Shown here piece by piece: positions 62,534 through 64,000 of a stretch of DNA of 64,000 bases (position 1 is its first letter; every line of letters starts with the position of its first letter). Source of the DNA: Phyllobacterium myrsinacearum (GTDB lineage Bacteria; Pseudomonadota; Alphaproteobacteria; Rhizobiales; Rhizobiaceae); NCBI RefSeq assembly GCF_002980555.1, contig NZ_PVBT01000002.1:558001-622000 (forward strand), in the 5' to 3' direction. The notes beneath the pieces were generated by a model, which ran no database searches, was not told the origin of the DNA, and saw nothing but the letters and a program-made list of their open reading frames with translations. Both the position numbers and the translations under genes were made by a program.

Positions 62534-62986
62534 ATGATCGTGAGCCCACGCCGGATTCTGCGCGTTGCCGGATTGTGCATCCTTGTCGGCGCGAGCGGGT
62601 GCCAGACCCAGCCCGAGCCCTATTCGCCCAATTATCATTATGTAACGACTGGCCCTGTCACGCCTGACGCCAATGGTAAAGTCGTGCGCAAAGGCTATGA
62701 CCGGCCGGGCAGCAAGGGATATGCAGCCGAAGGCCGCATGCTTGTTCCGGACGCCTGCACAACACCCGACAAGACGCCGGATGCACTGTATCTGCCATCG
62801 GGATGCGCCAATAATCTCAATCTGCAATTGATGGCGGAAAAGGAAGGCGACCTGGTGCGCGGCCGGGATATGGGCCCTGCCATGGCCGCGCCTGTGGCAC
62901 GGGCGGCAAGGCGCGTGATTGATGGGGAAGACCATCGTTCAGGTGGCAAAGCGCCTGAATCCACCACCAATGTCGGGGGAATTTAA
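62534..62986 (+). CDS. CpaD-like lipoprotein of secretin module
   Basis: 150 aa from ATG 62534 with GGGAG nine nt upstream. The signal peptide ends in a lipobox, ASGC (residue about 24). The C-terminal section has SGCANNLNLQLM then DLVRGRDMGPAMAAPVARAA, matching the conserved GCA-x-x-x-NL-x-x-M ... DLV-x-GR-x-x-GP tail of CpaD/RcpB pilus lipoproteins, but the N-terminal half is shorter. It follows the CpaC-like secretin by 4 bp. I infer it stabilises or targets the secretin; a y4xK-type counterpart exists next to rhcC2 in rhizobia as far as I recall. Confidence 0.78.
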   Translation: MIVSPRRILRVAGLCILVGASGCQTQPEPYSPNYHYVTTGPVTPDANGKVVRKGYDRPGSKGYAAEGRMLVPDACTTPDKTPDALYLPSGCANNLNLQLMAEKEGDLVRGRDMGPAMAAPVARAARRVIDGEDHRSGGKAPESTTNVGGI

Positions 62987-63006
62987 ACAGATTGGAGGTC
63001 AGGCTG

Positions 63007-63801
63007 TCAGCCGGAGGCAAGCACGCCAATCGCCTTGGCACGCGATGCCGGATCCTTGATGGTGACGGCATTGGCGGCCTGACGAAGGATGGTTTCCTTG
63101 CCGGCTGCCGTCATCTCGGGAACATTGACCGCGCGTGCCTCGTCGGTGCGGCCTGACATGCGCAGAATGACCGCGTAATTGATAAGCTGGCGCCGTTCCA
63201 CCAAGGGTGAATTGACCACGTCCTGCATCGTCGAAGCGGCAACCGGGAACTTGCCGCCAACGGCCTGCGCCAGGGCAAGGTTCGTACGGGTATCGAGTTT
63301 TCCAGGCTCCATCGACAGTGCCTTGCTGAAGGCCGTTTCGGCATTTTCAGTTTGGCCAAGCAATATATAGGCGGTACCAAGCTTGTTGTAGACTTTGCCG
63401 GACGGCGCATGCGCGACTGCGGCATTGAGTGACCGGATGGCACCCTGGGCGTCGCCCTTCTGCAATTGAATGGAGCCCAATCCAACAAGGGCTTCGCTGC
63501 TGTTGGCATTTGCGCCTAGCATGGTGCGGTAGGCGGCCTCCGCGCCGTCAAGATCATCCGCTGCTTCCCGCGCTTTTGCCAGCCGCAGTTGAATGGCCGG
63601 ATCCGTCGAAGAGGTTGCGGCGCGCTCGTAGAGGGCAAGCGCCGTTCCGCGGTCGCCGCGCTTTTCAACATCCGCCGCGAGCTTTATCAATCTGGCCTGG
63701 TCGGTCATTTGCGGGGTCTGTGTCTGTGGCGCGGTGTTGCAACCGCAAAGGGCGAGCAATACGCCGCCATATGCCAAGGCATTTGCCCACCGTCGTGCCA
63801 T
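63007..63801 (-). CDS. TadD-like TPR lipoprotein
   Basis: 264 aa from ATG 63801 (GGGGGGAAG upstream); the frame opens at 63828. The signal peptide ends LCGC, a lipobox. TPR units follow: RGDRGTALALYERAATSSTD, DDLDGAEAAYRTMLGANANS and GQTENAETAFSKALSMEPGK, then TRTNLALAQAVGGKF and a GRTDEAR segment as in TadD of Tad pilus operons. It is tail to tail with the CpaD-like gene and head to head with sctU. TadD-type lipoproteins act in pilus secretin assembly, so a pilotin-like role is inferred. Confidence 0.8.
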   Translation of the reverse strand: MARRWANALAYGGVLLALCGCNTAPQTQTPQMTDQARLIKLAADVEKRGDRGTALALYERAATSSTDPAIQLRLAKAREAADDLDGAEAAYRTMLGANANSSEALVGLGSIQLQKGDAQGAIRSLNAAVAHAPSGKVYNKLGTAYILLGQTENAETAFSKALSMEPGKLDTRTNLALAQAVGGKFPVAASTMQDVVNSPLVERRQLINYAVILRMSGRTDEARAVNVPEMTAAGKETILRQAANAVTIKDPASRAKAIGVLASG

Positions 63802-63894
63802 GCGACTCTTCCCCCCGCGAATAATCATAATATGTTCAATATCGCATATGAATTACATTTCACAAGTTTCATATTTTGTTTTGTGAGTGTTTGT

Positions 63895-63909
63895 GTTTGT
63901 GGCACAAAC
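63895..63909. promoter_or_regulatory. TTTGTG/CACAAA palindrome before sctU
   Basis: GTTTGTG-G-CACAAAC is a perfect 7-bp palindrome 26 nt upstream of the sctU TTG. Further TTGTG and CACAA elements lie between 63860 and 63890 in the 134-bp gap to the divergent TPR gene. Confidence 0.45.
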
Positions 63910-63935
63910 GGCCAGCGGAAACACGGATGTGAGCA

Positions 63936-64000
63936 TTGACCGACACCAGTGAAGAAAAAAACCTGCCGGCATCAGACAAGAAGATCGATGACGCGCGGCA
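63936..64000 (+). CDS. sctU: T3SS export switch protein SctU (RhcU), N-terminus only
   Basis: The first 21 codons read, from TTG 63936: MTDTSEEKNLPASDKKIDDA R, the usual opening of rhizobial RhcU/YscU proteins (T-x-x-S-E-E-K-x-x-P-x-S-x-K-K-x-x-x-A-R). A TGA in frame (63930-63932) lies directly upstream, so no earlier start is possible; no ATG is available in the visible codons. It controls substrate switching and completes the export gate with SctRSTV. The rest lies outside the window. Confidence 0.82.
   Translation, partial: MTDTSEEKNLPASDKKIDDAR

Noticed and set aside
61171-63801. A complete Tad pilus locus at the right end
   Set aside because: No TadA ATPase, TadB/C, prepilin or CpaB genes are seen; only the outer-membrane parts occur, set among T3SS genes.

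Overview
The window is high-GC DNA from an alphaproteobacterium, most likely of the order Hyphomicrobiales (Rhizobiales). The clearest sign is a type III secretion (T3SS) gene order that matches the rhizobial nolW-nolB-nolT-nolU-nolV-rhcN-rhcZ-rhcQ-rhcR-rhcS-rhcT block. No rRNA, tRNA, integrase, insertion sequence or CRISPR array was found.

Left part (1-24.8 kb), accessory metabolism and stress. A sensor kinase cut by the window edge sits behind a small periplasmic SUOX-fold protein. Next comes a secreted alkaline phosphatase behind a candidate PhoB box, then a Tat-exported DUF3299-like protein and an ABC/FtsX exporter with a His-rich loop. An SDR/LysR divergent pair and a two-gene RND efflux pump follow. 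An arsR-arsC-arsH operon has no arsenite pump gene in view. An oleate hydratase follows. A three-gene molybdenum hydroxylase operon (Mo subunit, 2Fe-2S subunit, three-haem cytochrome c) lies on the other strand. A DUF2971 gene, a Tat-exported metallo-beta-lactamase-fold hydrolase and its divergent LysR regulator complete this part.

Middle part (24.9-40.5 kb), uptake. A LysR gene leads an operon of nitrilase-type amidohydrolase, RraA-like protein and a complete polyamine/putrescine-type ABC importer. A flavin-dependent LLM oxidoreductase lies convergent to it. A histidine kinase/response regulator pair is divergent from a second importer of the kind usually called ferric iron. Its binding protein carries a His-Asp...Glu pattern that points instead to a sugar-phosphate (AfuABC-like) transporter. 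A small SRPBCC protein follows.

Right part (40.6-64 kb), a T3SS island. It opens with a 2093-residue protein that has a LysM-like start, internal duplications and several hydrophobic segments; it is a candidate secreted or translocator protein. A small possible winged-helix protein and a hotdog thioesterase follow. The core apparatus is two divergent blocks. The leftward block is rhcC1 (secretin N-domain), a 62-aa gene, sctI/nolB, sctJ, sctK, sctL, sctN, sctO, sctQ, sctR, sctS, sctT. The rightward block is a 56-aa needle candidate, sctD, two small genes, sctV, a secretin and a lipoprotein. The secretin and lipoprotein look like CpaC and CpaD of Tad/Flp pili, and a TadD-like TPR lipoprotein faces them. 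The first codons of sctU, from a TTG start, are visible at the right edge. The system therefore appears to be a Rhc-type export machine with a Tad-pilus-type outer-membrane module. TTGTG/CACAA sequences recur in its intergenic regions and may mark a shared regulator.
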